Made by a program: the position numbers and the translations under genes
Notes under the pieces: generated by a model
Told to the model about the DNA's origin: nothing
Database searches by the model: none
Seen by the model: the letters and a program-made list of their open reading frames with translations, nothing else
In this document: positions 44,194 through 55,359 of the stretch, in pieces
Layout of the letters: each line of letters begins with the position of its first letter
Numbering within the stretch: position 1 is the first letter of the stretch
DNA from: Nemertoderma westbladi
Taxonomy: Eukaryota > Xenacoelomorpha > Nemertodermatida > Nemertodermatidae
Direction of reading: 5' to 3'
Length of the DNA stretch: 64,000 bases
Assembly (NCBI GenBank): GCA_032718475.1
Contig: JAUCBJ010001945.1
Span: forward strand, 1 to 64,000

Positions 44194-46459
44194 ATAACAG
44201 TCATTGACTTTATTGCAGTAAGCAATAAAGTTGAAAGTACCGATCGACTGGTAAACCTGAACCGGTACTTCTGTAGGTCAGTAGGCCCAACTGCCAGAAC
44301 CGGTACTGCTGTAGGTCAGTAGGTCCAACTGCCAGAACCGGCACTTCTGTAGGTCCGTAGGCCCAACTGCCCTAACCGGTACTTCCAGTATAAGTACATT
44401 AGTATTATTCGATTTTGATTATAGTATACCGGTAGGTCTTAGTATTTAATCAGGGAACGGCCGCCCTGATTTTTATTTGAGATTCTACTTATTTCTGTCG
44501 GTTTTATTTACTAGTAGGCTAATATTGAGCAGAAGGCGTGTGACCCTGCTCAGATTGTTCAGATAATTGTAGGCTGAGCTGCTGTCTGACTGTTGTTGGG
44601 TTTGGAGAGATTACGGCGTGTGTGGAGTTTGTCTGATAAAGTGCTGTTAGTAAGTTGGGGCAGCCATATGCTGCAAGGTCAATCCCCTCTTAAAGAATAA
44701 GTCGTACTACCGTGTTAGAACGCATACTAACTAACTATTTCAGAATCTGCATATACTGTAGTTTATTTAGGCTTGATCGTAGTCTGCCAGCGTTTTGGCC
44801 TGTGTTTGTTTGTGTGGTCTGTTCAGGTACCGTAATAGTTATTACTCAGATATTTTGTAGGCTGGATTGTTGTCTAGCTATTATTAGGTCTGAAGAGATT
44901 GCTGCGTGTGTAGAGTTTGTCTGATAAAGCTCCGTTAGTAAGTTGGGCAGCCATAGCGGTAAGGTCAATCCCCTCTTAAAGAATAAGTCGTACTACCGTG
45001 TTAGAACGCATACTAACTAACTATTTCAGAATCTACACGTACGGTAGTTTATTTAGGCTTGGTGGTAGTCTGCCAGCGTTTTGGTTTGTATTTGTTTGAG
45101 TATTCTGTACGGGTAGCGTAATATTTATTATTCAGAGTTTATGCGATTATTCGCAACATTCATGTCCCCAAGTTTATTCCTACAGTAATTGTGTTTGTTA
45201 TACATACCGTTATAGTTAAATTAACCCCGGTACTACACGGGCTGCTTGGCGTAGGTAAAGACTGGTGACTTTGTGCTTCGGTCACTCCAGCAGATGCCGT
45301 GGTTCTTTTAACTGTTCAAGTATATCTAACTACTGATTATTTGTTGTACCGGTACTTGTACCTAATTTAGGGTTTAGTGTACAGTGCTTTCCGAAGTAAT
45401 TAGTGTGTAGGCAGTATATTTGTGTTGTAAAGTGGTTAATAGGCACGCTGGATCTGGTAGTCCGCGGTAATTAACTTCTAGGTAGGAACAATCCGTGATA
45501 CATAACGTAGTACCTATAGCGATACGGTTATAGGTCGTCAGGCGGTGGTATTTTCCTATCTGGACAACGCAGTGTATTTACTACTACTTATTATTTTCAA
45601 ATACCGTAGTACCCTGTCCGTTGTAATAACCAGGATTCTAACCCTTTGTTAGGCTGGTTTGTAGACTTCCTGTAAAATTACCCTAAAAATCTCGTACGTA
45701 ATATTTTTGTTGTGTTTAACTAGAGATTTAATCTCACCCGTATCGTAAGTAATTTGTAGTATTAAGTAACTTAGGTAAATTAGAATTATCAGTTTTAGTG
45801 TCAAATAAATAGCACTTCACTGAGAGCGCACAGCTTCTGTGTAGTGACTCCCCCAGAAATAATAACATTTATTTCAAATATTGACAAAACCCTTTTAAAC
45901 GGGTATATAAATATTATAAATCAACTCAAACGATTTATAAATAGTAGGCCTGCCATACAACAACTAGGTCTCAATATCAGTTGGACTGCTGCTTAAATAA
46001 CGGTAATAAAGTATGTTTAAGTAACCAAGTAACCCTAAAATATTCAGAAATTCAATTATTCTAAAATAATTGACATACCGGTATTTACCATAGGCTTATT
46101 ATATTTATTTCTATAAATTTGAGCTGAAATCATACCGGTATTCTGTAATTAATTCTAGTAATAATTATACTTATATATACTATAAGTGTCAGCTGTATAC
46201 CGGTATTCACGATAGGCCTATTATATATTTATATATATTTGTGCTAAAATTATATACCGGTACTCTGTGACAAATCTAGTCTGTAATAATACTTATATAT
46301 ATATATTATAAGCATACCGGTATTCTAATATATTATATATATATCACGCTACACTGAGAAGCAGTATCGGTAATTAATTATTAGGCTAACAGTGATACTG
46401 AATTACTAGACTTGCTTTAACTGTAATATAGCAGTAGGCATTCGACTGTACAATCAAAC
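44194..46459 (+). other. 5' leader of the LTR element
   Basis: Non-coding, 2.3 kb. Contains a threefold 39-bp repeat (about 44258-44390, words AACCGGTACTTCTGTAGGTC), a diverged 288-bp tandem duplication (about 44550-45130; GTCTGATAAA at 44631 and 44919), and several CATACCGGTATT words in AT-rich units near 46075-46330. Confidence 0.7.
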
Positions 46460-47671
46460 ATGGCTGACACAAGGCAAACTCTGTCAGATAGTCTCCTAGA
46501 AACAACAGCCTGTTTCTCGGATCAAAGTGTAGAGAATCCCAGACCGAGGTCTGAAACCCCTCATACTGTAAGAAGGGCAACCCCTGCAGTGGTTGTGACA
46601 GAACCTAGGTTGGTAGAAAAGATTTCGCAATTTGCGAAGTTAGTGAAGCGCCGTTGGTCTGCCATAGGCACTCGGGCCCAAGTCAAGCGGGATCAAGAAG
46701 AAGCTATAAAACAGCAGCAACCTCCTAGCCAAGAACCTGGTTCACAGCGGTCCGATAGCTCCAGTAGTTCGGATACTGTTGAGCGGACGCCAGAACGCGG
46801 AGCGAAGATGGCGGATACGGTTTATGATGGGCGGCCAGCCTGTGGGGAATCAACCGACGCCACTTCTTCTCAAGTGGAAAGTGAGGTGGAAAGCGAAGTG
46901 GAAAGTGAGGTGGAAAGCGAAGTGGAAAGCGAGGTGGAAAGCGAAGTGGAAAGCGAATTAACATCAGCAGAGAAGCCGCGAACTAGAGACGCTATCGACA
47001 TTTATTTGTCCGACTATCAGCGATTCCTAGGAGACGAAGAGTTGAGGAGACGGCTGTCTGGACTTTCCCCTAATAGTGAAGGAACCAAGCTTGTGTTGGA
47101 CGCAATCGATGCCGAAATGTTAGCTGCAAACCAAGCTGAATGTGATGAAAAACTCCGCCTCATTAGAGTCCGAGAAGAACAAATAAAGAAAAGAAAGATA
47201 GAGGAACAAAGGGCGGCGGCTATGGCAGAAGCAGAAGTAGAAAGAAAGGCAGCGGCGGCAGATGCAAAGGCAGCGGCGGCAGATGCAAAAGCAGCAAAGG
47301 CAGTGGCAGAAGCAGAACGGAGAGCCGCTGAGCAGACTACCCAACTGGAGTTGGAAAATCTGCAAGAGACACAAGACAGTATAAATAAACAGTTTACTGC
47401 TAATCAAATGCAGATGATGAGAAAATCTACTCCCAAGCGCCAGGGATACACATCCTCGGAGGAAGGCGAGACCACCGATCCTGAAGGCGGAGGAAATAGA
47501 TCTCATCTAAGTAGGCGTAGAAAAACATCTTACCGTCGCAAATTGCCTGATTTGCCCCCAGCTGTTAAAAGACAGCTAACTAGCACAGACTTAGGTAGTG
47601 CAGAACCCATAGAACAATTTATCCAGGTCAAAAGGCTCCCTACAGATGCAGGAGACTGTCCACCAACTTAA
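46460..47671 (+). CDS. LTR element ORF1, gag-like N-terminal protein (unrecognised family)
   Basis: 403 codons from the ATG at 46460. Order: a basic N-terminal part; a Ser-rich segment (SDSSSSSDTVER); an acidic run of seven VESE units from a 12-bp tandem repeat (46875-46955); then a long charged helix rich in Ala, Glu and Lys (about residues 215-315, including several ADAKAAA repeats), probably a coiled coil; and a basic segment with SRRRKTSYRRK. No named domain recognised. Its 3' end overlaps ORF2, which lies in the +1 frame and is open from 47613. ORF2 also continues as a predicted coiled coil, so the two may form one Gag precursor by frameshifting, or be translated separately. The role as a gag-region protein is inferred from position. 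Confidence 0.75.
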   Translation: MADTRQTLSDSLLETTACFSDQSVENPRPRSETPHTVRRATPAVVVTEPRLVEKISQFAKLVKRRWSAIGTRAQVKRDQEEAIKQQQPPSQEPGSQRSDSSSSSDTVERTPERGAKMADTVYDGRPACGESTDATSSQVESEVESEVESEVESEVESEVESEVESELTSAEKPRTRDAIDIYLSDYQRFLGDEELRRRLSGLSPNSEGTKLVLDAIDAEMLAANQAECDEKLRLIRVREEQIKKRKIEEQRAAAMAEAEVERKAAAADAKAAAADAKAAKAVAEAERRAAEQTTQLELENLQETQDSINKQFTANQMQMMRKSTPKRQGYTSSEEGETTDPEGGGNRSHLSRRRKTSYRRKLPDLPPAVKRQLTSTDLGSAEPIEQFIQVKRLPTDAGDCPPT

Positions 47672-50321
47672 GGGAACAGTGAGGGAAGGTAGAGCAGAGT
47701 TGCAAGAAGTGCAGCAAAGTATCGCACTAGAACGCGATAAATTAGTCAATATACAAAAGGGCATACCAATACCCCCTGTAACATTGTGTCAACCTGTTAG
47801 GTCTGAAGTATTACATGCGCAAGGTGTGGAGCCTACACGCATCTATACTGCTAGTGAAGTTGAAACTCCTATAGCAAACCCTATTAAGGGTGATTATAGA
47901 CCTGTTATTAATGATATTCCCTATAGACCTGATAATGATCCGAGAACTTTATATACCGATAATTCGATATTAAATAACACGATGGCCCAAGAAAGCTTTA
48001 CGCGTCAGATGGCTAGAACAGAAGCCCGCCAAGCGGTCAAAGTGGGAGAGATCGTCAAATTCAATGGAGATGAGATGAAATGGTTACCTTTCAACGAATA
48101 TTACAAAGATAGCATACAGAACTCTGTACTATCTAACGGAGAGAAACTTAGATTCCTCATCAAGTGCTTGGAAGGACCTCCCAAGTTAATGGCGTTAAAG
48201 TTTATTGGACATCCAGATGGATTAAGACAAGTTTGGGATACATTAAACATCAGGTATGGTAACAAGGATAACATAGCTAAGTATTTGTATGCAAAATTAG
48301 TAGCCCCCCGACACTTCCTTAGTAGCGGGATTATAGAGTTTTCCGATGAAATTCAAGAGATCTGTAGACAACTGGACTGGTTAGGTAAGTCGCATGAATA
48401 TCAGAGTTCCATGGTCATTGGAGCCGTAGTCTCTACTTTACCAAAGGGTGGAGTATGTACGCGCTGGGACAAGAAAGTGTTGTACATGAATGAACAACAA
48501 CGACGAAGTCCTACCATGGCTGATCTCATGTCTTTCTTAGATAGTGAAGTAAAATTACAACTCATAAGGCAGTCCCGAGAGAAAACATCGGAAAATAAGG
48601 TAAGTGAGAAACCCGTTTCTAGGAGAAGGATAATACCAGTGTGTTATACTGACGACGGCGAAAGCCAAGCTTCTCAAGAAGAGGACAGCGGGAAAGACAC
48701 AGCAAAATCTTACTATGACAACAAGACCTATAAAGACGTAAGTAACTACAAGTCTCGAACCAGTGACAGGAGAGAACAGGTAACAACAACTCCTCCTACG
48801 TCTCCTAAGATAATTCACGGAAGAAAGCCCGAAGAAAGAACGAGAGTGCAGAACGTTAACCAAGTTAAGGTGAGTAACATCAAACCAAAATGTGCGCTGT
48901 GCGACGGGCCCCACCGTTTGAGTGCGTGTGCAGAATTCCTAAAGAAATCCCTGGCAGATAGACGTGGAGTCCTGTGGGATAAGCGGTTATGTTATAACTG
49001 TCTCAGACGCGGACACCAGCGGCGAACCTGTTACTCTGACGCAAGGTGTGCTAAGTGCGGCGCGAAACATCATAGCTTGTTGCACACGGAATTCGAACGA
49101 AACAGCCCGAGTCAGGTAAGTGAGCCCAAATCACATGTCCAATTCAGTGATGTGAACGACACTGACCAAAGTTCTGAGTGGGAAGGATTCTATACGGACG
49201 AATTCTCCGATGCCAACGAATCCTGTTATCTAATAAATACCGCAGTGTATCGAGCACTTACGTACGAAAAAGACACCGACACGGAGTTCCCCCCAACCAC
49301 CTTTGACAAACAACCATCTTGGAAAGCTCCAGCTTCCAACGTAGGAATCAGAGAATTTCCTGTAGTTCAAGTAAGAGTTCACGGTCTTAACAAAAGCTAC
49401 ATAGTGAACGCCCTCCTTGACTCCGGCAGCACAGGAACATTCATCGATCAAGAACTGGCCGAAGATATCTTTGCTGGACAACCCAAGTTCCGGACTAAAT
49501 TGAATATGTCAGGAATTATGCAGGTTTGGAAATCTACCCTAACGGCAGATTACTATGTAGGTGTGTTGTCCACCACCCAGGATAAGTTAGGAACACAAGG
49601 TATAAGGTCAGTAAAAATGGTGGCTATAAAGAACTTTGCTACTACTCAAGCAGAACCTTATAACTGGGACGAGGACGAGTGCATCCAACATCTTGAGATA
49701 CCTCGATTCCAGACAGATTATCCTGGAGTGCAAATACTCATCGGCCAAAACGCGCATGAGGCGCTCGAGACATTGGAGAAACGGCCTGCTCAACCGCAGC
49801 CATTACAAACCTATGCGGTAAGAACTAGAGTAGGTTGGTACTTCACTGGCCCTTCCCGTAGAACGCTCAAAGAGAGATTACCTCAACAACAGGTATACAA
49901 AGTAAAGGAATGGGAAGTGGAGAGCAGTGATGTGGACGATCCAACTGAGGGAACACCATACTCCTCAGATAATGACGATATTAACTCCAATGTAGATCTA
50001 TGGAGACATTGCCTTGGGACGATTAATCCAGCCGACATTGCTTCCAGAGGAGCAACTCCTCAAGAAATGATAGATACTCCAGGCTGGTTAGGTGGATCCG
50101 ACTTCTTAAGTAAAGAAGAAGAATGGCCTCCTCATCTTACCACGGCTGAGATTAGACAGGCCAAGGGAGCGGAGAAAGTAACACAACAACTCAATCGCCC
50201 AGCTAGTCGTTTATGTTTACTGGAAAGAGACCGAAAACTGTCCGGAAACTATGGAAGGCAAGATACTCTTCCTACGACTACTTCCCTAATCCGACAAATA
50301 TCTAGGGACTCCATAACGTGA
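47646..50321 (+). CDS. LTR element ORF2: BEL/Pao gag-protease with a truncated pol
   Basis: 891 codons. Residues about 120-310 resemble DUF1759, the BEL/Pao capsid-like region (KFNGDEMKWLPFNEYY, LRFLIKCLEGPP). Residues 416-480 hold three cysteine/histidine clusters, CALCDGPHRLSAC, CYNCLRRGHQRRTC and CAKCGAKHHSLLH. An aspartic protease (DUF1758 type) has LLDSGSTGTFID with catalytic Asp592, and a downstream YAVRTRVGWYFTGP. About 60 residues later LWRHCLGTINPADIASRG (ending near 802) appears, which in complete elements lies after RNase H. So the RT and RNase H, normally many hundreds of residues, are missing. The frame then ends before any integrase core. The join looks like an internal deletion that kept the frame. 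Confidence 0.9.
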   Translation: MQETVHQLKGTVREGRAELQEVQQSIALERDKLVNIQKGIPIPPVTLCQPVRSEVLHAQGVEPTRIYTASEVETPIANPIKGDYRPVINDIPYRPDNDPRTLYTDNSILNNTMAQESFTRQMARTEARQAVKVGEIVKFNGDEMKWLPFNEYYKDSIQNSVLSNGEKLRFLIKCLEGPPKLMALKFIGHPDGLRQVWDTLNIRYGNKDNIAKYLYAKLVAPRHFLSSGIIEFSDEIQEICRQLDWLGKSHEYQSSMVIGAVVSTLPKGGVCTRWDKKVLYMNEQQRRSPTMADLMSFLDSEVKLQLIRQSREKTSENKVSEKPVSRRRIIPVCYTDDGESQASQEEDSGKDTAKSYYDNKTYKDVSNYKSRTSDRREQVTTTPPTSPKIIHGRKPEERTRVQNVNQVKVSNIKPKCALCDGPHRLSACAEFLKKSLADRRGVLWDKRLCYNCLRRGHQRRTCYSDARCAKCGAKHHSLLHTEFERNSPSQVSEPKSHVQFSDVNDTDQSSEWEGFYTDEFSDANESCYLINTAVYRALTYEKDTDTEFPPTTFDKQPSWKAPASNVGIREFPVVQVRVHGLNKSYIVNALLDSGSTGTFIDQELAEDIFAGQPKFRTKLNMSGIMQVWKSTLTADYYVGVLSTTQDKLGTQGIRSVKMVAIKNFATTQAEPYNWDEDECIQHLEIPRFQTDYPGVQILIGQNAHEALETLEKRPAQPQPLQTYAVRTRVGWYFTGPSRRTLKERLPQQQVYKVKEWEVESSDVDDPTEGTPYSSDNDDINSNVDLWRHCLGTINPADIASRGATPQEMIDTPGWLGGSDFLSKEEEWPPHLTTAEIRQAKGAEKVTQQLNRPASRLCLLERDRKLSGNYGRQDTLPTTTSLIRQISRDSIT

Positions 50322-51840
50322 TAGCATGTGGAGTGGGCGTGTGACTACATTATTTTATATTTGTTTTTATTTTATATTTATGTATGTATTATTATCAGGA
50401 ACCGAGAGGTTCATTACTGTAAGAATTGTTGGCTGATTGACTGGCTGACTGGCTAATCTATAGTCAAAACTACTCTAACGATTTTGATGAAATTTTCACA
50501 GCGGCTGGATACCGCGATTCTAAGGTCCCTGGTATGTTCCGCTATTTCGTCCATGAGCCGTGGGCTCGAAAAATAGACATAAACGAAAAAACGCCATAGG
50601 CGCAATGGTAAAATAACACCAATAACAGCTGGTGTCGTGATGAAAAATGGCTTATGTAATGGATTTCTACACAAGGCTTAGTATAAATCGATGAGGTTGC
50701 CAAGATTATTGTACTCAGTACACCCATACTGTTTGTTTAGGCCCTAGGACACTCTGTCAAAGCAAATATTAACTGGTTGGTTTAGTTTGAAATCTATTAT
50801 CGCCTCAGCTGAATTACTCTTCCCAATGCATTCTATGCGAATATCTCACTCTGCTAATGTAAGCTGAATGACGGTTTAGTACACAGTGTGTTGGCTACAT
50901 TAATGCCAACATTATTGCAAAATGTTTTATTGTTGGATTACTCTCTGTCAGTCTCCCCTTCAGAACATTGTATAGGGAATTTACTTTAGTTTACTCTACT
51001 GTGCATTCAGCTGAATGGATTTGAGCGATTGCCAAGTACAGAGTTGGATCATTCTCTGACCATAGGCAAAGACAAATCTTTTTAAAAATATACTTTTTAA
51101 TGTTTTTTTTTCTGACCAAAAATTTCAAAAAAATTTTTTCGTAGTCATTACTGCCAATCGATTCGCCATCAAAAATAACGTAAAAAATTTTTTTTGCAAA
51201 ATTTTAAATTACTGTAAATTTTTGGCGACTGGGGGGGGTCAATTTTTTTTGATCCGCTATAACTCCGGAACGCTTTGTCCAAATTCGATGGGGTTTTCAT
51301 TTTTCAACTTAATTCGATGTCCTCTTTCAGCCTATCCATGTTTCGAAACCCCAAACAGCGCCGTTCAAAAATTAATTTTTTCTAGTTCTAGAATTTTACA
51401 AATTTCAAAAAAGTTGCAGTATTTTATTAACGCCTTTACGGAATTCGATAGCGTTTTCGATTTTTATATTAAACGCAATATCCTGAATCTCACTAGCCTA
51501 GTTTCGCGTCACCAATGCCAAGATTTCATACTTTTTGAGGAAAATTTTTCTAGAATAATTTTTATTTAATTACATTTATCGCGATTTCTTATTACTGATT
51601 GCACATGAATTGATGGAGTTTTCAATTTATTAACTAAACACGATATTGCGCATCGCACCAGCGTGGTTTCGAAATTCCAAAACGAGGTCTTCACTAGTTG
51701 CAGGTCGATTTTGTTCTAGAATTGAGCAACTAATAATGGATCGAATTTATTAATAATTATTGTATGAAATATGATTGTATTTTTAGATAATTATTAGTTC
51801 TATACTAATTATCGTTGTCTCTTTTATTTAAAATAAAAAG

Positions 51841-51886
51841 TCGGTTCCTTATCGGGCCGCTAGGCCCGTCACTAGTTAGGAACCGA
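51841..51886. repeat. Nested inverted repeat with a GC hairpin (transposon-end-like)
   Basis: TCGGTTCCTTA and TTAGGAACCGA (one mismatch) surround a 6-bp stem CGGGCC-GCTA-GGCCCG and a CTAG. A similar design, CGGTTCCTTCA followed by CGGCGT-CTCG-ACGCCG, is at about 53430-53456. Confidence 0.75.
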
Positions 51887-53034
51887 AGGTTACTTTCTGT
51901 AAGAATTTGATGTAATAGTAATAGTAATAGTAATAATAGTAATATTTTGAAGCGAAATAACATAAAAACGGCTCTAACGATTTTGTTAAAATTTTGCATA
52001 ACGCAATGTTTTGATGACCACTATCGTTTCCCGCTGGTCCCATGTCTGTCCATAGAATGTGGGCTCGAAAAATAGTCATAAACGAAAAAACGCCATAGGC
52101 GCAATGATAAAACACCAGCTGGAGCGCATGAAAAATGTATAGAGGGCCTAGTGATTCTATTCAATAGAGAAAGGGCCAACTAACAAGGATGTACTTTCTG
52201 TGCCAAGTTTTTAGTTAATCACTCACTCTTTCAACCCAGACTATAAGCAAACATTAACTTGGTTAGTAATGTACTATTATCCCATCAGCTGAATAACTCT
52301 TCCCCGTGCTTCCTAAGGGAATATCTACAAGGTGGTGGTGGGTTGTGGGTCAGCGGAATGAATTTTAGTTACACACATAGTGCTGGTTACCGTTAATGGT
52401 ACTATACTCAGCTAATAATAAAATAATAATTGATGTATTTAATAATCCGAGAGGGAGGTGAGTTAATGACTTGCTTGGCAAACATTAATTATATTAATCT
52501 GTCAAACCAGAGGGAATACAGAGTGGGATCTACAGTACCTGTCTCTGTATAACTTTTTACCCAGCTGATAGCTCCTTTAATCCAACACAAACTGTTGCCC
52601 TGGATTCAATGAATGCGAATGTCTATTACAGTAGGTTCCTGGGAAAAGCTGGCCACCTGAATGACTTTTTAGTTATAGAGTAGTGTACATGAGTGAGGCC
52701 TAACTCTTTCAGCGAACAATTATAATTATACTATGGCTAGTTATATATTCTGACTTTGGCTTCCGACACACACATACACTGAAACCTACACCTAAGTTCG
52801 CTGGTTATTCGCAGTTCTGACTCGCCATATATGAACCTAACTGTAGGGTACTATTGATAAACTATACTAGTTGCAATGTTCAATTAAAATCAGAGTTTGG
52901 AGGTCTAATTATGTTTTGGCAACATTAATACTATGAGTGGTGTTTGGTATTATATATAATTTTGATGTAGACAGGATATGTTGCCCTAACTGCTTTAATA
53001 ATTACTAGGAACAGATTTTGAGATATATGAGTTT

Positions 53035-53120
53035 CTTTTCCCTAAATTGAGAATTTAACATTGAGGCGGGATATTAATTTGCCAAGGTGGGTTTTGCGTC
53101 CACTTCCCACCCTGTCTCCT
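53035..53120 (-). mobile_element. Partial dispersed MITE-like copy inside the LTR element
   Basis: Contains CCCTAAATTGAGAATTTAAC and CATTGAGGCGGGATATTAAT, the reverse complement of the start of the 13000-13200 element. Confidence 0.55.
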
Positions 53121-54945
53121 TTGTTCACTACCTTGGTGCAATTTTTTATTATAAATGCTGAACATACGTGCAAATTACAGTATTAGTATAGGTAGTGCTG
53201 GCTGATACTGGGTGCTCATATTTGCAACCATTTGTAACAAATTGTAACCAGGGACATCAATTCGTGACAAGGTGCTCATATTTTTAACCAAACACAATGA
53301 TTCGTAATGCGGAAATACAGATTTGTAACCAGGCGCTCAGATTCGAAACTGGTTTAGAGATGATATCCTGAAAAAAATAGTTAGCGGCTTATGGCTGGTA
53401 AAAATATTAGTTTCGGTTTGGTTTAACTTCGGTTCCTTCACGGCGTCTCGACGCCGTCTTTAATGTAATGTTATTATAATCATTTTTATTCAATTTTATT
53501 TAGTAGAATGTTATTTTAGTGATTATTTAGTAGATTAGTGCAATATATTAGTGTTTATTACGTACGTAATTACTTATAATATACATTTAGTGCGACGGCG
53601 AGAAAATAATTATTTTTCTCTTTCCTTACTGTCCGTATCATATTATAAATACGTGACTACAGTAAGATGAAATGTCCGTACTTATGTCCGATTTTTATGA
53701 AATAATAAATAAAATAAAATTAAAGTACAATAAGGCCACTACTATATTCAAGTATTATTGGTAGGCAGAGTGTTGGGAATGCAAAGTTCAGATCCTCGTG
53801 TCTCGGCTAAACCAAGCTCTGGGTAGACCTTGGAAACGACTTGCCTCTTCACACTGACATTGCTTCGTGCGATATTGCTCTTCTACCTTATATTAAATAA
53901 TACATATAGTAGCGTGATGTCCCTATAACAGTAGCGTAAAACGCAAATAAATTTGTTAAACTTTTGACCATCTGTAATTCTAGTCGATTAAGATATCGCG
54001 GCACCCACCGATATACTTGAAAGACAAATTCTAGAATCAGTGGTTAACGTCCCCAGACAAGATCTGGAATAAATCGGTGCCCATCTTAAATATTAATTTA
54101 ATATTTATTAAAATCTGTAAAATTCAGATCCGTTAACAATTCTAGTCGATTAAGATATCGTAGCACTTACCGATACTCTTAAAAGACAAATTTCATAGAA
54201 TTAAGGATCCTATGTCCCCAGACCTGCTCTGGAATCAAATTGTGTCAATTTTAACATCAAATAATAAAATTCACGGGAATAAATTTAAATTCATATTTTA
54301 AATAAATTTCATAAATTGTCATTTTGTACAATTTATAACATTCCCAAAATTCCATTAATTAATAGATCATGGGAGCGGAGATTCATCCTATTGAGTGTAT
54401 TAGAGTGCGAGAATCTCCAACATATAGTCAATAGCCGATAAAATTAATAAAATCATGCATAAAGAGGATATTGACAATTAAAGAATTATTATTAAATAGC
54501 ATCCCAGATCTGTATGCATGAGAATTACCCTAATTCTACCGCTAGCATTCCATAATGTCACCATAGCAACACCCACGCTAGAATTAGAGGCAAGTTAAAA
54601 GAGTTAAAAGTAAAAAGTACAATTGGTGACAGTTGTGTGGAATTTGTGCGTTTGTAGGTGAATGTTACTGCTAAGGTGTGTTTACAGTAGCTAGTCGCAA
54701 TTGTGAAAGTAACCCAACTCTCCTATAGAAAGAACCTAAAGTGGATTCAAGCCTTTGGGACGGACAGTGGAGTGACTTGTGCCGGTTGTCGTTGTCGTAC
54801 TGTTGCTACATGTTGGCGTAAACACCGCGACAACGGTACATCGGCGCTGAGGATCCCACTGTCCGGGGGCAAAGAGAGGTAGGCAGCGACGTCCGCTCGC
54901 CTAAACATAAACTCATTTCGATATTAACAAACTCAGATAGCAGAT

Positions 54946-55344
54946 ATGACGGAGTTGATAGAAGATGATCTTGGTATCAAGGAGCGATATACTCTACCTT
55001 TGCAAGCATTTGTGGATAGCTTAATACGCGGTGAAGCCGATCCAACCATTACGGAGGACGATGGTCGTTATATCGAACCGCCGATGTCCCAAGAGCAACT
55101 TGCGCGTGAATTGGACTATCGAAAATCCACCGCGCGCTATACGCATCGTAATAGTACGTATATGGACTTCCTAACTACCGGCCATCCTATCGATTTACCT
55201 GATACGGACGATGTAGACACCGAAAGGGAAATGGTTCTATTTAAATATCATACCCAGCGGAGTCGTAACGATAAACCGAGAATAGATCACGAAAATTCTA
55301 TTCGTAACAGACTGGGAAGACGAACCAATATGCCTAGAATCTGA
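54946..55344 (+). CDS. LTR element ORF3a, unknown protein
   Basis: 132 codons from the ATG at 54946 to TGA. Acidic N-terminal half (MTELIEDDLGIKERY, ITEDDGRYIEPP), then a more basic end. No family recognised. It lies in the same frame as ORF3b (55360-56394), separated only by TGA (55342) and TAG (55357). The +1 frame is open from about 55286 to 55390 across this gap and reads acidic protein (EDEPICLESEEIQPS), so ORF3a and 3b may be one protein broken by two small frameshifts, or joined by splicing or recoding. There is no signal peptide or membrane segment, so it is not an env. Confidence 0.6.
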   Translation: MTELIEDDLGIKERYTLPLQAFVDSLIRGEADPTITEDDGRYIEPPMSQEQLARELDYRKSTARYTHRNSTYMDFLTTGHPIDLPDTDDVDTEREMVLFKYHTQRSRNDKPRIDHENSIRNRLGRRTNMPRI

Positions 55345-55359
55345 GGAGATTCAGCCTAG

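Larger units (their letters stand above)
50322..54945 (+). other. Non-coding 3' internal region of the LTR element
   Basis: 4.6 kb without a coding frame. Contains two copies of a dispersed repeat (about 50395-50960 and 51880-52140; shared words TCTAACGATTTTGATGAAAT or close variants, and GGGCTCGAAAAATAG with CATAAACGAAAAAACGCCAT), two structured ends at 51841-51886 and 53428-53456, a partial MITE-like copy at about 53035-53120, and AT-rich stretches. Confidence 0.6.

Noticed and set aside
44194-44270. Primer binding site for a tRNA at the start of the element interior
   Set aside because: The bases directly after the LTR do not start with TGG. A TGGTAAACCTGAACC-like stretch about 55 bp further on is too far to be convincing.
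51060-51570. A 115-codon open frame in AT-rich sequence within the LTR element
   Set aside because: Low-complexity T/A-rich DNA with no recognised motif, situated in the non-coding 3' part of the element.
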